A stretch of 64,000 bases of DNA from JAWSVE01 sp050789445. GTDB taxonomy: Bacteria > Pseudomonadota > Gammaproteobacteria > Pseudomonadales > Cellvibrionaceae. How positions within the stretch are numbered: position 1 is the stretch's first letter; each line of letters begins with the position of its first letter. Of the stretch, positions 63,810-64,000 are shown piece after piece. The position numbers and the translations under genes are program-made. The notes under the pieces were generated by a model that saw only the letters and a program-made list of their open reading frames with translations, was not told where the DNA came from and ran no database searches. The stretch is taken from contig JAILXR010000001.1 in NCBI GenBank assembly GCA_050789445.1, forward strand, positions 806,001 through 870,000, in the 5' to 3' direction.

Positions 63810-64000
63810 TCACAAAATTCCTTGTAGTTTAGCTTCATGTACTGCTTGCATCCTATTTCGGACGGATAGTTTTTTATAAATATTTTTCACGTAACCTTTA
63901 ATGGTATGAATTGACAGGTTAAATGCATCGCCTATTTCTTTGTCTGTGTATCCTTTGCTAACAAGAATAAGTACTTCCTTTTCACGTTTAGTTAATAAAT
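63810..64000 (-). CDS. LuxR/NarL-type response regulator, C-terminal part (partial, 5' end beyond window)
   Basis: Only the last 63 codons are present. They form a complete GerE helix-turn-helix: LLTKREKEVLILVSKGYTDK, then EIGDAFNLSIHTIKGYVKNI and YKKLSVRNRMQAV. The receiver domain should lie just outside the window. The TonB receptor starts 25 bases after its stop. With the NarX-like kinase at the end of the operon it would make a full two-component pair. Confidence 0.88.
   Translation of the reverse strand, partial: LLTKREKEVLILVSKGYTDKEIGDAFNLSIHTIKGYVKNIYKKLSVRNRMQAVHEAKLQGIL

Noticed and set aside
1..64000. CRISPR arrays, rRNA, tRNA genes and complete insertion sequences
   Set aside because: No regularly spaced repeats, cloverleaf sequences, rRNA-like blocks or transposase genes with terminal repeats were seen by eye; a tRNA or IS search tool would be decisive.

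Overview
This window is an AT-rich stretch (I estimate roughly 40% G+C by eye) from a gammaproteobacterium, probably a free-living marine or aquatic one. Two housekeeping blocks have the gene order I recall for Pseudomonas and relatives. The first reads serS-cysG next to crcB, rarA, lolA, ftsK and trxB, then aat, bpt, infA, clpA, clpS, cspD and icd. The second reads rluE, nudJ, mnmA, hflD, purB and roxA, with a GNAT gene and aceA not far away. I cannot name the genus from the sequence alone.

Layout. 1-6.6 kb: a partial M48 zinc protease with a TerB-like tail, a decayed fragment, a very large DUF2339 membrane protein, a secreted beta-helix protein and the frameshifted tail of an acyltransferase. 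6.7-17.2 kb: the glyoxylate-shunt genes aceA and glcB, with a LysR gene and an MBOAT/SGNH acylation pair between them, then a solitary malonyl-CoA:ACP transacylase resembling trans-AT polyketide enzymes, and a WYL regulator divergent from a VOC protein. 17.3-27 kb: a DUF/GNAT overlapping pair, the metal exporter dmeF, and the rluE-nudJ-mnmA-hflD-purB-roxA series divergent from icd. 27.3-30 kb: two unrecognised secreted proteins inserted between icd and cspD. 30-44.6 kb: the protein quality control and cell division core (cspD, clpS-clpA, infA-bpt-aat-trxB, ftsK-lolA-rarA, crcB, serS, cysG).

44.6-64 kb is accessory. It starts with a decayed lipoprotein and a gene-poor kilobase. Then come a PQQ/heme quinohemoprotein lipoprotein with a secreted partner, an outer membrane beta-barrel protein, an ArsM-like methyltransferase overlapping a thioredoxin-like ferredoxin, and a type B carboxylesterase. 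A BaeS/BaeR-like two-component system diverges from its likely target, a Spy/CpxP-like periplasmic chaperone. A solitary tyrosine recombinase follows.

The right edge holds a tightly packed minus-strand operon: LuxR-type response regulator (partial), TonB-dependent receptor, ABC-type solute-binding protein and NarX-like sensor kinase. No ABC permease or ATPase is visible. This set looks like a trans-envelope sensing module and is the best candidate here for an under-described system.

How the genes work together: icd, aceA and glcB control the isocitrate branch between the TCA cycle and the glyoxylate shunt, which suggests growth on acetate or fatty acids. bpt and aat attach N-end-rule residues that ClpS delivers to ClpA(P). 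LolA, FtsK, Spy and BaeSR serve envelope assembly and envelope stress. No rRNA, tRNA, CRISPR array or complete insertion sequence was seen.
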